In this document: positions 37,132 to 45,654 of the stretch, piece by piece
Position numbering within the stretch: position 1 is the first letter of the stretch
How the letters are laid out: each line of letters begins with the position of its first letter
Assembly: GCA_944386225.1 (NCBI GenBank)
Contig: CALXAH010000016.1
Span: 1 to 64,000 of the forward strand
Source: an uncultured Gemmiger sp.
GTDB taxonomy: Bacteria; Bacillota; Clostridia; Oscillospirales; Ruminococcaceae
Length of the DNA: 64,000 bases
Direction of reading: 5' to 3'
Program-made: the position numbers and the translations under genes
Notes under the pieces: model-generated
The model's input: the letters and a program-made list of their open reading frames with translations, nothing else
The model's database searches: none
Told to the model about the DNA's origin: nothing

Positions 37132-37149
37132 GCGGAAAGGAACTGGCCT

Positions 37150-38220
37150 ATGTCACAGAACGTATGTTTGGCGGCCCTGCGCTGGCGTCAGGATGGGATT
37201 GATCACGTGGTGAAGCTGCTGCCCGGCGGCCGGATCGGTGTACTGAGTGACGAGATCCTGGCCGAGGCTGCCGCTTCGGGAGGCAAACCGGGGGAAAAGA
37301 TTGCTGCTATTCGTGCCGGGGATATAGCCAGGGTTCGGGCAATCCAGCGGGACGAAGGCCCGGAAGGAAAAGAGATCGCCACAGCGCCTCTCTGCCAGTG
37401 GGAAGAAAGCTTGCCCGGCCCGGGCGGCCCTGTGCCGGTTACCTTCTGCCGGCCCGGCTCTCCGGCAGTCCGGCCTTGCCTGGTGTATTTTCACGGCGGC
37501 GGCTGGATGTATGGAAGCCGGGCGATGGTGCAGCCCTTTTGCCGTTATCTGGCTCAGGAGGCCGATGCACTGGTGGTAAATGTGGAGTACCGATTGGCGC
37601 CGGAACACCGATGGCCCGCTGGTTTTGAAGATTGTTGGGCAGTCCTGTGCTGGGTCTATTCCCAGGCAGAGCGCCTGGGGGTGGATCCGGCCAGGATCAC
37701 CGTGGGTGGTGACAGCGCCGGCGGCAATATGGCCGCCCTCTGTGCTCATCGGGACCGGGACCAGGGCAGGCACATGATCCGTCGGCAGATTCTCTATTAC
37801 GCTGCCCTCAGCGTACGGGATGTGGAAGGACTGTCCGGCTTCCACTTCGGTCTGGAGGACTATATCTATGATGACAGTCAAAAAACCATGATTGAGCCCC
37901 GGATACTGGCTATTTATAATGCGAGCCGCCGCAGCGAACAAAACTACCTGCCAAGGAATGTGTCCAGTCGGGATCCCCGGGTCTCTCCTCTGTGGGATAC
38001 GGATTTTTCCTGCCTGCCTGAGACGCTGCTTATCACGGCACAGTACGATTATCTGACACAGCAGTCCCGTGCTTATGCAGGGCGCCTGGCTGCAGCGGGA
38101 GTGCCGGTAACATTGATGAACTACTGTGGTATGGCGCATGCCTTTGTGGACAAGTGCGGCGTATACCCTCAGGCGGATGATTCGCTGCGGGAGGTCGCGG
38201 CTTTTCTGCGAAAAGAATAG
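37150..38220 (+). CDS. Alpha/beta hydrolase, HSL-family esterase
   Basis: The 356-residue protein has the HSL signatures: oxyanion motif YFHGGGWMYGS, nucleophile elbow GDSAGGNMA, Asp in ITAQYDYL and His in GMAHAF. The N-terminal 85 residues are an extra cap. No signal peptide is present. Located between a GH3 gene and two sulfatase genes, it most likely removes acetyl or other acyl groups from imported sugars. It ends in TAG, one of few TAG stops in the window. Confidence 0.88.
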   Translation: MSQNVCLAALRWRQDGIDHVVKLLPGGRIGVLSDEILAEAAASGGKPGEKIAAIRAGDIARVRAIQRDEGPEGKEIATAPLCQWEESLPGPGGPVPVTFCRPGSPAVRPCLVYFHGGGWMYGSRAMVQPFCRYLAQEADALVVNVEYRLAPEHRWPAGFEDCWAVLCWVYSQAERLGVDPARITVGGDSAGGNMAALCAHRDRDQGRHMIRRQILYYAALSVRDVEGLSGFHFGLEDYIYDDSQKTMIEPRILAIYNASRRSEQNYLPRNVSSRDPRVSPLWDTDFSCLPETLLITAQYDYLTQQSRAYAGRLAAAGVPVTLMNYCGMAHAFVDKCGVYPQADDSLREVAAFLRKE

Positions 38221-38245
38221 GGAATATAAAAAGGAGGCGACATCC

Positions 38246-39760
38246 GTGCAACCGGATATTCTGCTGTTTATGAGCGACCAACACGCCCCGCAGTATATGG
38301 GGGGAGGCGAGATCCCGGTTGATACCCCCCATCTGGATGCACTGCGCCGGGAAGGTGTGGAATTTTCCCAGGCATATACCGCCTGCCCGCTTTGTGTTCC
38401 TGCCCGTATGGCCATGCTATGTGGAATGCGCCCTTCCCGAACGGGCATTTTCACTAATGTGGATGCTCTGCCGGATACCTTGCCCACGTTTTTGCATTAT
38501 CTGGTAGCTGAGGGGTATGAGACGGTATTGGTTGGCCGGATGCATTTTGTCGGTCTGGATCAGCGTCATGGATTCACAAAACGCATAGCGCCGGACTTTA
38601 CCAACAGCGGTTGGGCACGTCCGCCTTGGCTGGTGGACGATTTTGGCGTCCATACACAAACAATGGGGTATAAATGGTGTACGCATGTGGTAGGCGGTGG
38701 CCGGTCGCCGGTACAAATCTACGATGAGATGGTGGTTTCGGCTGCACAGGATTATCTGTCCCAGCCTCATGAGAAACCGCAGTTCATCCTGGTAGGTACT
38801 TACGGGCCGCATTTCCCTTATGTAGCGCCGGAGGAACTGTTTAAAAAGTACATTGCCCGGGCGGAACCGCCTCAGACGCTGGCGGGAGAAGAAAAATTTA
38901 TGAATCCGATCTTGCGGATGCTTCAGGAACCTTCCCGAACACCGGAACTGGCAGCAGCCTGTCAGGCTGCATACCGGGGCATGGTGGAAAAACTGGATGG
39001 CCAGTTGGGAGAAATACGCAAAGCGTTCCAGGCCTTTACCGCCGCCCGGGGAACTCCCGGATTATTTGGCTATCTGTCCGACCATGGGGATACAATCGGG
39101 GAGCATGGTATATTCGGAAAAAAGACATTTTTTGAAAAATCGGTTCGCATTCCGCTGATCTTTGCAGGGGATGGGGTTGCTGCCGGAAAGCGTTGGAACG
39201 ATCCGGTAAGCCTTCTGGATCTGGGGCCTACAATCTGCGCTTGGGCTGCAGCCGACACGCCGGAACGGGCGGACGGTATCAGTCTGAAAGAAATTTTACA
39301 TACCGGTACAGGAACAGGCGGCCGGACTGTATTCAGTGAAGGAATGGACAAAGCGCCGGACGGCCATTGGGTGCACAGTATTATGGTTAGACAGGGGCGG
39401 TACAAATACATTTCCTACCATGGTTATGAAAACCAGGACATGCTTTTTGAACCGGAAAAGGATCCGAAGGAACAAAACAATCTGGCAGCTGTTCTGCCTG
39501 CTGCTTGTGCAGGACTTCGCGCCCAGGCATACCGCTGGGCAGATCCGGCAAAGGCGGAGCGCATGCAGAAAGAACACGCCGAACGGGCAGCATGTATGGC
39601 AGCTTTTGAAAAGGCATGCGGGTATGATGACCGTGAACGTTTCCGGAACTACCCGGAGGAAGCAAAAAACGATCCGGCAATTTGTGTAACGCGGTTGACC
39701 AGTGTGCCGGGACCAAAGCAAACCAGCGAATTTCTGGGCTTGTCCGCTGCGGCGAAGTGA
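38246..39760 (+). CDS. Type I sulfatase (Cys-type), tandem copy 1
   Basis: The 504-residue sulfatase starts at GTG 38246 with AAGGAGG 8 nt upstream, giving (M)QPDILLFMSDQHAPQYMGG. The modification motif is CPLCVPARMAMLCG (C50) and the C-terminal metal pair SDHGDTIGEHG. It is strongly similar to the next gene over its whole length (for example the segments GTYGPHFPYVAP and KRIAPD occur in both), so they are tandem duplicates. No signal peptide is present. The upstream in-frame codons overlap the esterase gene and look non-coding. Confidence 0.92.
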   Translation: MQPDILLFMSDQHAPQYMGGGEIPVDTPHLDALRREGVEFSQAYTACPLCVPARMAMLCGMRPSRTGIFTNVDALPDTLPTFLHYLVAEGYETVLVGRMHFVGLDQRHGFTKRIAPDFTNSGWARPPWLVDDFGVHTQTMGYKWCTHVVGGGRSPVQIYDEMVVSAAQDYLSQPHEKPQFILVGTYGPHFPYVAPEELFKKYIARAEPPQTLAGEEKFMNPILRMLQEPSRTPELAAACQAAYRGMVEKLDGQLGEIRKAFQAFTAARGTPGLFGYLSDHGDTIGEHGIFGKKTFFEKSVRIPLIFAGDGVAAGKRWNDPVSLLDLGPTICAWAAADTPERADGISLKEILHTGTGTGGRTVFSEGMDKAPDGHWVHSIMVRQGRYKYISYHGYENQDMLFEPEKDPKEQNNLAAVLPAACAGLRAQAYRWADPAKAERMQKEHAERAACMAAFEKACGYDDRERFRNYPEEAKNDPAICVTRLTSVPGPKQTSEFLGLSAAAK

Positions 39761-39774
39761 GAGGAAGTGGAAAA

Positions 39775-41229
39775 ATGAAACAGCCGGATATTCTGGTGTT
39801 TATGAGCGACCAGCACGCACCGCAGTTTATGGGGGGCGGTGAGATCGCGGTGGATACTCCGCATCTGGATGCCCTGCGCAGGGATGGTGTGGAGTTTACC
39901 CAAGCGTATACGCCGTGCCCGCTCTGCGTCCCGGCCCGGATGGCTATGCTGTCAGGGTTGCGAAGCGCACGTACGGGGATATTCACAAATGTAGATACCC
40001 TGCCGAATGTTACCCCTACGTTTGTGCACCATTTGGCCGCATCAGGATATGAGACGGTGCTGGCGGGGCGAATGCACTTTATCGGGCAGGATCAGAGGCA
40101 CGGGTTTACTAAAAGGATCGCTCCGGATATAACACTGGTAACCTGGACCCGCCCCGAACATATTAAACAGGAACGCGGCGTTTTTGCGCGTACATTTGCC
40201 GGAAAGTGGGCACCACAGGTGGTGGGAGGTGGTGAATCGCCGGTTCTCATTTACGATGAACTGGTGATACAGGCAGTGCTGGATTACCTGGCGCAGCCTC
40301 ATGAAAAGCCGCAATTTATTTTAGTGGGAACGTATGGGCCTCATTTTCCCTATGTGGCGCCGCCGGAACTCTTCCGTAAATATTGGGATCGAGTGGAAGT
40401 GCCGGCGCTCCGGGAGGACAAAGCGGGGGAACTGAACGCTTTCCTTCAGGCCCGCCGCGTGCAAGCCAGCGAAGAGGTGGCGCGAGGCGTACGGGCCGCT
40501 TATTGCGGTATGATAGAGCGGATGGATGAGCAGATCGGAAAGGTGAGAGCTGCGTTTCAGAATTTCACCGCCGGCAGAGGTACAACCAGCCTGTTCGGGT
40601 ATGTATCCGACCACGGCGATCAGGCCGGTGAACGGGATCTGTATGGGAAAGAGACTTTCTTTGAAAAGTCTGCACGGATTCCGCTGATCTTTGCAGGGGA
40701 CGGTATTCCGGCGGGACGCAAGGAAAATGCCCCGGTCAGCCTTTTGGATCTGGGGCCGACTATTTGCGACTGGGTGGGTGCATCGGTGCCGGAAGATACA
40801 GATGGTCAAAGCCTGACCGATGTGCTGCGGGGCGGTTCGACGGACTGCGACCGGATGGTGAGCAGCGAATTTATGGAAAAAGACGATGCTGGATACCATT
40901 ATGCACTGATGCTGCGCCGTGGTGCCTATAAGTTTGTGACCTATCGGGGATGTGAGAATCAGGACGGGCTGTTTATGCCGGAAGCTGATCCGCTGGAGCA
41001 GAATAACCTGGCGGCGGTGCAGCCGGAACTGCTGGCTGCGTTCCGCGCCGCAGCAGCAGAGTTTACGCCGGATGCAAAAGCCTTGGAAGTCGCGCAGGCG
41101 CGCCAGGCAAGGGATGCTGCATTGTTTATCGCCTGGGAAAAAGCGACGGGCTTGAATGAGAGCGAACGCTGGAAGGATAATCCGCCCAGCGCTCGTGTGA
41201 ATCCGGAAATCTGTATTGCCGGACTGTGA
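39775..41229 (+). CDS. Type I sulfatase (Cys-type), tandem copy 2
   Basis: The 484-residue paralogue of the preceding gene has MKQPDILVFMSDQHAPQFMG, CPLCVPARMAMLSG (C51) and SDHGDQAGERDLYGKE. The family His after the metal pair (EHG in copy 1) is replaced by ERD, which may alter metal or substrate binding. The gap between the two copies is 14 nt. It has no signal peptide. Diverged copies suggest two sulfate positions on the same sugar. Confidence 0.92.
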   Translation: MKQPDILVFMSDQHAPQFMGGGEIAVDTPHLDALRRDGVEFTQAYTPCPLCVPARMAMLSGLRSARTGIFTNVDTLPNVTPTFVHHLAASGYETVLAGRMHFIGQDQRHGFTKRIAPDITLVTWTRPEHIKQERGVFARTFAGKWAPQVVGGGESPVLIYDELVIQAVLDYLAQPHEKPQFILVGTYGPHFPYVAPPELFRKYWDRVEVPALREDKAGELNAFLQARRVQASEEVARGVRAAYCGMIERMDEQIGKVRAAFQNFTAGRGTTSLFGYVSDHGDQAGERDLYGKETFFEKSARIPLIFAGDGIPAGRKENAPVSLLDLGPTICDWVGASVPEDTDGQSLTDVLRGGSTDCDRMVSSEFMEKDDAGYHYALMLRRGAYKFVTYRGCENQDGLFMPEADPLEQNNLAAVQPELLAAFRAAAAEFTPDAKALEVAQARQARDAALFIAWEKATGLNESERWKDNPPSARVNPEICIAGL

Positions 41230-41243
41230 AGAGGAGGAGTTTT

Positions 41244-41897
41244 ATGAGTCAATATAAAGGCCTGCTTTTTGATCTGGACGGGGTTATTGTGGATACGGCC
41301 AAATATCATTTCCTTGCGTGGAAAGCACTGGCTGATGAGTTGAAAATTCCGTTTAATGAGCAAGATAACGAACGGCTGAAAGGGGTCAGCCGGATGGCCA
41401 GCTTCGAGATTATCTTGGAACTGGGACATCGGACTATGACCACCGAAGAAAAGCAGCGCAACTGTGACAGAAAGAATGCCTTGTACGTTTCTTATATTCA
41501 GAAACTTACCCGGAATGATATTTTGCCCGGCGTGGAAAGTTTCCTTACCCGGGCGAGAAAAGCCGGCTATAAAATCGCGTTGGGCTCGGCCAGCAAAAAT
41601 TCCCCTTTGATCCTGGAACGCCTGGGCATTACTGACCTGTTTGATGCAGTTGTAGATGGAACGAAGGTAAGCAAAGCCAAACCCGATCCGGAAGTGTTTT
41701 TGGCAGGGGCGGCTGAACTTGGGGTAAACCCGGCACAATGTGTAGTTTTTGAAGATGCGGCTGCCGGGGTGCAGGCCGCGCACCTGGCCGGAATGAAAGC
41801 TGTGGGAATTGGTGATCCGGCTGTTTTGCGTCAGTCTGACGTGGTGTTGCCCGGATTCGGCGGTATGGATCCAGGGGAATTGCTGGCACGGCTGTGA
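41244..41897 (+). CDS. pgmB: HAD phosphatase/mutase, beta-phosphoglucomutase-like
   Basis: The 217-residue HAD protein has motif I FDLDGVIVD (D10, D12), the beta-PGM cap signature FHFLAWKALADE-like region and LKGVSR, and motif II/III regions LGSASKN and VFEDAAAGVQAA. Beta-phosphoglucomutase converts beta-glucose 1-phosphate to glucose 6-phosphate. In this locus it implies phosphorolysis of some product, or a related sugar-phosphate phosphatase role. GAGGAGG precedes the ATG. It follows the last sulfatase by 14 nt. Confidence 0.85.
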   Translation: MSQYKGLLFDLDGVIVDTAKYHFLAWKALADELKIPFNEQDNERLKGVSRMASFEIILELGHRTMTTEEKQRNCDRKNALYVSYIQKLTRNDILPGVESFLTRARKAGYKIALGSASKNSPLILERLGITDLFDAVVDGTKVSKAKPDPEVFLAGAAELGVNPAQCVVFEDAAAGVQAAHLAGMKAVGIGDPAVLRQSDVVLPGFGGMDPGELLARL

Positions 41898-41905
41898 GGT
41901 GTGGT

Positions 41906-42595
41906 ATGCCCATTGGTTATATTACGGACTGCTTCCTTGTGCTTCTGGGAGGATTGGCGGGTACAGCTTTGGGCGTCCGTCTGCCCTCGCGTATTCAGAA
42001 AAATCTCACTGTGCTGCTGGGCTTTTGCTCTGCTGCCATAGGGATTACTTCTATCACCAAAGCGGTCAATATGACGCCTGTAGTGGTGTCGGTCATCCTG
42101 GGAACCCTGCTGGGGGAAATGCTGGATCTGGAGAAACGCATTACTGCACTTTTCAGCAAACTGTTGCGTCGTACCTTCTGTAAAGGAATTGCCGTTGATA
42201 TGGAACGCTTCATTACCGTTGTGGTTCTTTTCTGCGCCAGCGGATTTGGAATCTATGGCGTTCTGATGGAAGGAATGAGCGGAGATGCCTCTGTTTTGCT
42301 GTCAAAGTCGGTCCTGGATTTTTGTACCGCTGCCGTATTTGCTGTAACATTGGGGATATCGGTGGTTCTTGTGGTTGCTCCCATGGCGATCGTGCTGGGG
42401 GGACTTCTGCTGTTTGCGGGATTGCTGGCACCGTATGTTACCCCGATCATGCTGCAGGATTTTATGGCGTGCGGCGGTATTCTCACCCTGGCTGCCGGGC
42501 TGCGGGTCAGTGGGATTAAGAACTATCCTTTAGCCAATATGATTCCGGCACTGGCCCTGATACTTCCTGGTTCAGCCTTGTGGATGATGCTGTAA
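41906..42595 (+). CDS. DUF554-family membrane protein
   Basis: The 229-residue polytopic protein starts MPIGYITDCFLVLLGGLAGTALG and contains the family's repeated helix pairs (ILGTLLGEMLDLEKRI, and the C-terminal LRVSGIKNYPLANMIPAL). DUF554 (YdfK/YqgA) has no firmly assigned function; a transport role is assumed. It begins 8 nt after the beta-PGM gene and ends the glycan locus before a terminator. Confidence 0.9.
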   Translation: MPIGYITDCFLVLLGGLAGTALGVRLPSRIQKNLTVLLGFCSAAIGITSITKAVNMTPVVVSVILGTLLGEMLDLEKRITALFSKLLRRTFCKGIAVDMERFITVVVLFCASGFGIYGVLMEGMSGDASVLLSKSVLDFCTAAVFAVTLGISVVLVVAPMAIVLGGLLLFAGLLAPYVTPIMLQDFMACGGILTLAAGLRVSGIKNYPLANMIPALALILPGSALWMML

Positions 42596-42637
42596 AAACG
42601 CCGGAAGAAGCGGATGGAAAGCTGGAAAGATATATTA

Positions 42638-42691
42638 AAAACTCCCTTTGCGAAGAGTGCGGTTTAGCACCCTGACGTAAAGGGAGTTTCT
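42638..42691 (+). terminator. Terminator at the right end of the glycan locus
   Basis: AAACTCCCTTT (about 42639-42649) pairs with AAAGGGAGTTT (about 42679-42689) around a 29-nt GC-rich insert. It lies between the convergent DUF554 and NhaC genes and can serve both. Confidence 0.75.
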
Positions 42692-42722
42692 TAACGCGGG
42701 AAAGAGGATATATGCTGTGCGC

Positions 42723-44153
42723 TTACATTACAAGCCCGAATCCCACATACAGCACCGTGGACAGGGCAGCCACCACCAGCGCGTAGGGCAGCTGGGTCTT
42801 TACGTGGGAGAACAGATCCGTGCCCACCGACATGGAGGACAGGATGGTGGTGTCCGAAATGGGGGAGCAGTGATCGCCGAAGATACCGCCGGAGATCACG
42901 GCCCCGATAGTCAGCAGCATGTTGGCGTCCATGGCGGCAGCCATGGGGATGGCGATGGGCATCATGATGGAGAAGGTGCCCCAGCTGGTGCCGGTGGCAA
43001 AGGCCATCACCGCACCCAGCACAAAGATGATAGCGGGGCAGAACGCGCCGCTGATCTGATCACCGATCAGGCTGGCCAGGAACAGGCCGGTCTCCAGCTG
43101 CTTGACCACCGCACCGATGGCAAAGGCCAGCACCAGCAGGCAGACCAGATTGATCATGTTGCTGACGCCCTTCAGCAGATAATCGCTGAACTGTTTGCCG
43201 GTCATGATCTTCTGCCGGGTGTACAGTACCGCCATGAACAGCAGGGTGACAATCACCGAGTACAGAATCGCCGTGGTGCCGCTGCCGTCGATGATGTTGC
43301 CGCCGCCGGTAACAAACAGCCCGATAAAGGTGCCGCCGATCAGCACGATCAGGGGCAGGATCATATTCCACTTGTTTCCCTTGCCGGTAGGCACCAGCCG
43401 CTCGATGCCGTCCCGGTCGTTCAGCAGGGGGGTGACCCCCTCGTCGTACAAAGCGCCGGTGGTCTGCACCCGCTGCTCAGCCCGCTTCATGGGGCCCCAG
43501 TCCTTGCCGGTAAGGATGTAGAACAGCACAAACACCAGGGACAGAATGCTGTAGAACTGGAAAGGCAGGCTTTCGATCAGCAGGGTCATCGGATCGCCGG
43601 AGATAAACCCGGCGGTGATCTCCGCGCCGATCAGCCCCATGAGCATCGCGCCCCAGGAGTTCAGCGGAATAATCGCGTTCACCGGGGCGGAAGTAGCGTC
43701 GCAGATATAGGCCAGCTTCTCCCGGGATACCTTGTACTTGTCGATCAGCGGGCGGGTCACCACGCCGGTAAACATGATGCTCAACAGCCCGTCAATGAAG
43801 ATCAGGATGCCGATGCCGTAGGCGATCAGCATGGCGGCCCGCTTGCTCTTTACCTTCCGGCTCTGCACCGTCAGGTAGTTCACGAACCCGTCCACACCGC
43901 CGGACACCTCCACCATGATGACGAAAGCACCCATCAGCGCGGTGAACAGAAAGGTTTTCAGGTTTCCGGTGTCGCTGCATACGTTCAGAATTTCGTTGAC
44001 GGTGGCGTCCAGGGCCAGAAATGGGTTCCAGCCGAACAGGATCAGCTCACCGGAAAAGATACCGATCAGCAGCGCCAGCGCCACCTTCCGAAAGGCAACC
44101 GCCGCCACGATGGCGATAATCGGCGGCAGCAGGGTCAAAAATCCGTATTCCAT
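42723..44153 (-). CDS. NhaC-family Na+/H+ antiporter
   Basis: The 476-residue polytopic protein has NhaC-family regions: LLPPIIAIVAAVAFRKV at the N terminus, GVVTRPLIDKYKVSREKLAY, and FATGTSWGTFSIMMPIAIPM with IFGDHCSPISDTTILSS near the end. Members exchange Na+ for H+ or for an organic acid. The start at 44153 follows GGGAGGAATCG. An earlier in-frame ATG at 44498 lies inside the upstream gene and was rejected. It is co-transcribed with the PLP enzyme, so it may move that enzyme's amino-acid substrate or keto-acid product. Confidence 0.9.
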   Translation of the reverse strand: MEYGFLTLLPPIIAIVAAVAFRKVALALLIGIFSGELILFGWNPFLALDATVNEILNVCSDTGNLKTFLFTALMGAFVIMVEVSGGVDGFVNYLTVQSRKVKSKRAAMLIAYGIGILIFIDGLLSIMFTGVVTRPLIDKYKVSREKLAYICDATSAPVNAIIPLNSWGAMLMGLIGAEITAGFISGDPMTLLIESLPFQFYSILSLVFVLFYILTGKDWGPMKRAEQRVQTTGALYDEGVTPLLNDRDGIERLVPTGKGNKWNMILPLIVLIGGTFIGLFVTGGGNIIDGSGTTAILYSVIVTLLFMAVLYTRQKIMTGKQFSDYLLKGVSNMINLVCLLVLAFAIGAVVKQLETGLFLASLIGDQISGAFCPAIIFVLGAVMAFATGTSWGTFSIMMPIAIPMAAAMDANMLLTIGAVISGGIFGDHCSPISDTTILSSMSVGTDLFSHVKTQLPYALVVAALSTVLYVGFGLVM

Positions 44154-44172
44154 AACGATTCCTCCCAGTTTT

Positions 44173-45162
44173 TTATTCCTCGTATTGACTGAACAGCGAA
44201 CCCAGTCCGCCGGTATGCAGATAGCATACCGCGCCGGCGGCTTTTCCCGTCCGCACCCAGTCTTCCATACCCACCAGCACCTTGCTGGTGTATACGTTTT
44301 CGATAAAGATACCCTCCGCCCGGGCAAAGGTTTCCACCATCCCGGCGCTTTCCGGGGTGTTGACTCCCCAGCCGCCGCCCCGGTATTGGTCGGTGATGGT
44401 GCACAACTGCCGTACCGGCGCGGGGCAGAGCAGCCCGGTAATGGCTTCCGCCTGCCGGATGATTGTTTCCATGTGGGATTCCAGTACAGGGGCTTCATCC
44501 TCCACGCTTACAACAACAATCCGGAAGGGATTGCCCAGCAGCGCGTTGCCGTATACCAGCCCGGCGGCCACGCCGCCGTTTCCGCCCGGGGCAAACAGCG
44601 TCAGGGAGGCAATCCCCAAATCCCGGCACTGATCCCGCAATTCCACTGCCGCCGCCGCGTACCCCAGTGCTCCGCAGCCGGTGGAGGCGCCGTTGCGCAC
44701 TACAAACGGCCGCCGGCCCTGCTGGCGGTATTGTTCGCTCAGTTCTTCCATCCGGGCGTTGCGTTCTTCCCCGGATACAGGCCCCAGGAAATGCGAGCGT
44801 ACCCCCAGCAGCCGGTTTAACAGCAGATTGCCCCGGGCCTGTTCGGGGCGGTCACTGTTGTGCACCAGTTCGCAGGCCAGCCCCAGCCGGGCGCAGGCGG
44901 CGACTGTCAGGGTGCAGAGATTGGATTGTTCCGGCCCGGCTGCCAGCACGCAGTCGCAGCCTTCCGCCATGGCCTGCCCCAGCAGAAACTCCAGACTGCG
45001 GATCTTGTTCCCGCCCGGCCCGATGCCGGTCATGTCGTCCCGCTTGATCAGCGGCTGTACGCCCGGCTGTGCGCCGAAACGGACCATGGGATGCAGCGGC
45101 GTGGGGCCGGGCAGCAGGCGGGCACGGGGTATCTTTGCCAGAAATTCCTCCAGCGGTTCCAT
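44173..45162 (-). CDS. D-cysteine desulfhydrase/ACC deaminase family PLP enzyme
   Basis: The 329-residue fold-type II PLP enzyme has the lysine K53 in PGGNKIRSLEFLL and the preceding motif LIKRDDMTG. The PLP phosphate-binding loop FAPGGNGGVAAGL and GPEQSNLCTLTVAAC are also typical of DcyD and its relatives. The family splits D-cysteine to pyruvate, H2S and ammonia, or deaminates related amino acids. Family members cannot be told apart without the substrate-pocket residues. It is first in a two-gene operon with the NhaC antiporter, behind a near-consensus promoter. Confidence 0.88.
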   Translation of the reverse strand: MEPLEEFLAKIPRARLLPGPTPLHPMVRFGAQPGVQPLIKRDDMTGIGPGGNKIRSLEFLLGQAMAEGCDCVLAAGPEQSNLCTLTVAACARLGLACELVHNSDRPEQARGNLLLNRLLGVRSHFLGPVSGEERNARMEELSEQYRQQGRRPFVVRNGASTGCGALGYAAAAVELRDQCRDLGIASLTLFAPGGNGGVAAGLVYGNALLGNPFRIVVVSVEDEAPVLESHMETIIRQAEAITGLLCPAPVRQLCTITDQYRGGGWGVNTPESAGMVETFARAEGIFIENVYTSKVLVGMEDWVRTGKAAGAVCYLHTGGLGSLFSQYEE

Positions 45163-45182
45163 CGATCTGATTTCCTTTCAAA

Positions 45183-45225
45183 TATAATGCATTAGCATTA
45201 TAGCAAGATGAAGCGGTAAAGTCAA
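45183..45225 (-). promoter_or_regulatory. Consensus promoter with palindromic operator over the -10 box
   Basis: On the minus strand TTGACT (45225-45220), a 17-nt spacer and TATAAT (45202-45197) lie 35 nt before the PLP enzyme start. The -10 is one arm of a perfect palindrome, TATAATGC-ATTA-GCATTATA (45183-45202). A repressor bound there would block the promoter. The mirror arm also gives a TATAAT facing the other way. Confidence 0.8.
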
Positions 45226-45276
45226 AGGGGATCGCACCGGCCTTGACATCCGGGGATGAGGAGGGGGTAACGGAAG

Positions 45277-45586
45277 ATGGATTCTAAGGATAAAATGAGA
45301 GGGAAACGAATGGGTGAGACCAAGATCTTTGATTCCGAGCTGCTGAACGGCGCAACGCTGACCGGTGAGCTTTCCCTCAATGATCGGGTCACAGGGAAAC
45401 GGCACAGCTGGCAGCTTACCGACACCCAACAGAAGCTGCAGACCCCGGCTATCTGGTAATGGTGGACAGCAGTAGGCTGGTTGCCGGCACCAGTCAGACG
45501 GCTTTCGCAGGCGGTTCTCTGGCAGCCTGGCACTGGCAGCGGTGGCCGCGGCCGTGTTCTTCATCACCCGCCGCCGCAGAAAATAA
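45277..45586 (+). pseudogene. Decayed remnant of an LPxTG-type surface protein
   Basis: A short reading frame from 45277 encodes a 60-residue fragment (MDSKDKMRGKRMGETKIFDS...TPAIW). Further on, another frame encodes FSGSLALAAVAAAVFFITRRRRK ending in TAA at 45584-45586. That is the membrane-anchor helix and basic tail of a sortase-anchored wall protein. The two pieces are in different frames and no LPxTG is intact between them. This reads as the leftovers of one gene after deletions and frameshifts. The rest of the 490-nt gap holds only the dcyD-like promoter and the hairpin listed separately. Confidence 0.55.
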
Positions 45587-45611
45587 CCTGTCGGCAGTCT
45601 GACAGAAACAG

Positions 45612-45648
45612 AATGCCCCCGTCCGGTTCTATGCCGGGCGGGGGCATT
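45612..45648. terminator. GC-rich hairpin between the surface remnant and the ABC lipoprotein gene
   Basis: AATGCCCCCGTCCGG (45612-45626) pairs with CCGGGCGGGGGCATT (45634-45648). The flanking T-runs are weak, so termination strength is uncertain. Confidence 0.6.
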
Positions 45649-45654
45649 GTGCTG

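Noticed and set aside
42717-44192. Plus-strand frame of 491 codons over the NhaC gene
   Set aside because: It is a His/Gln/Gly-rich antisense shadow of a polytopic membrane protein with recognised motifs.
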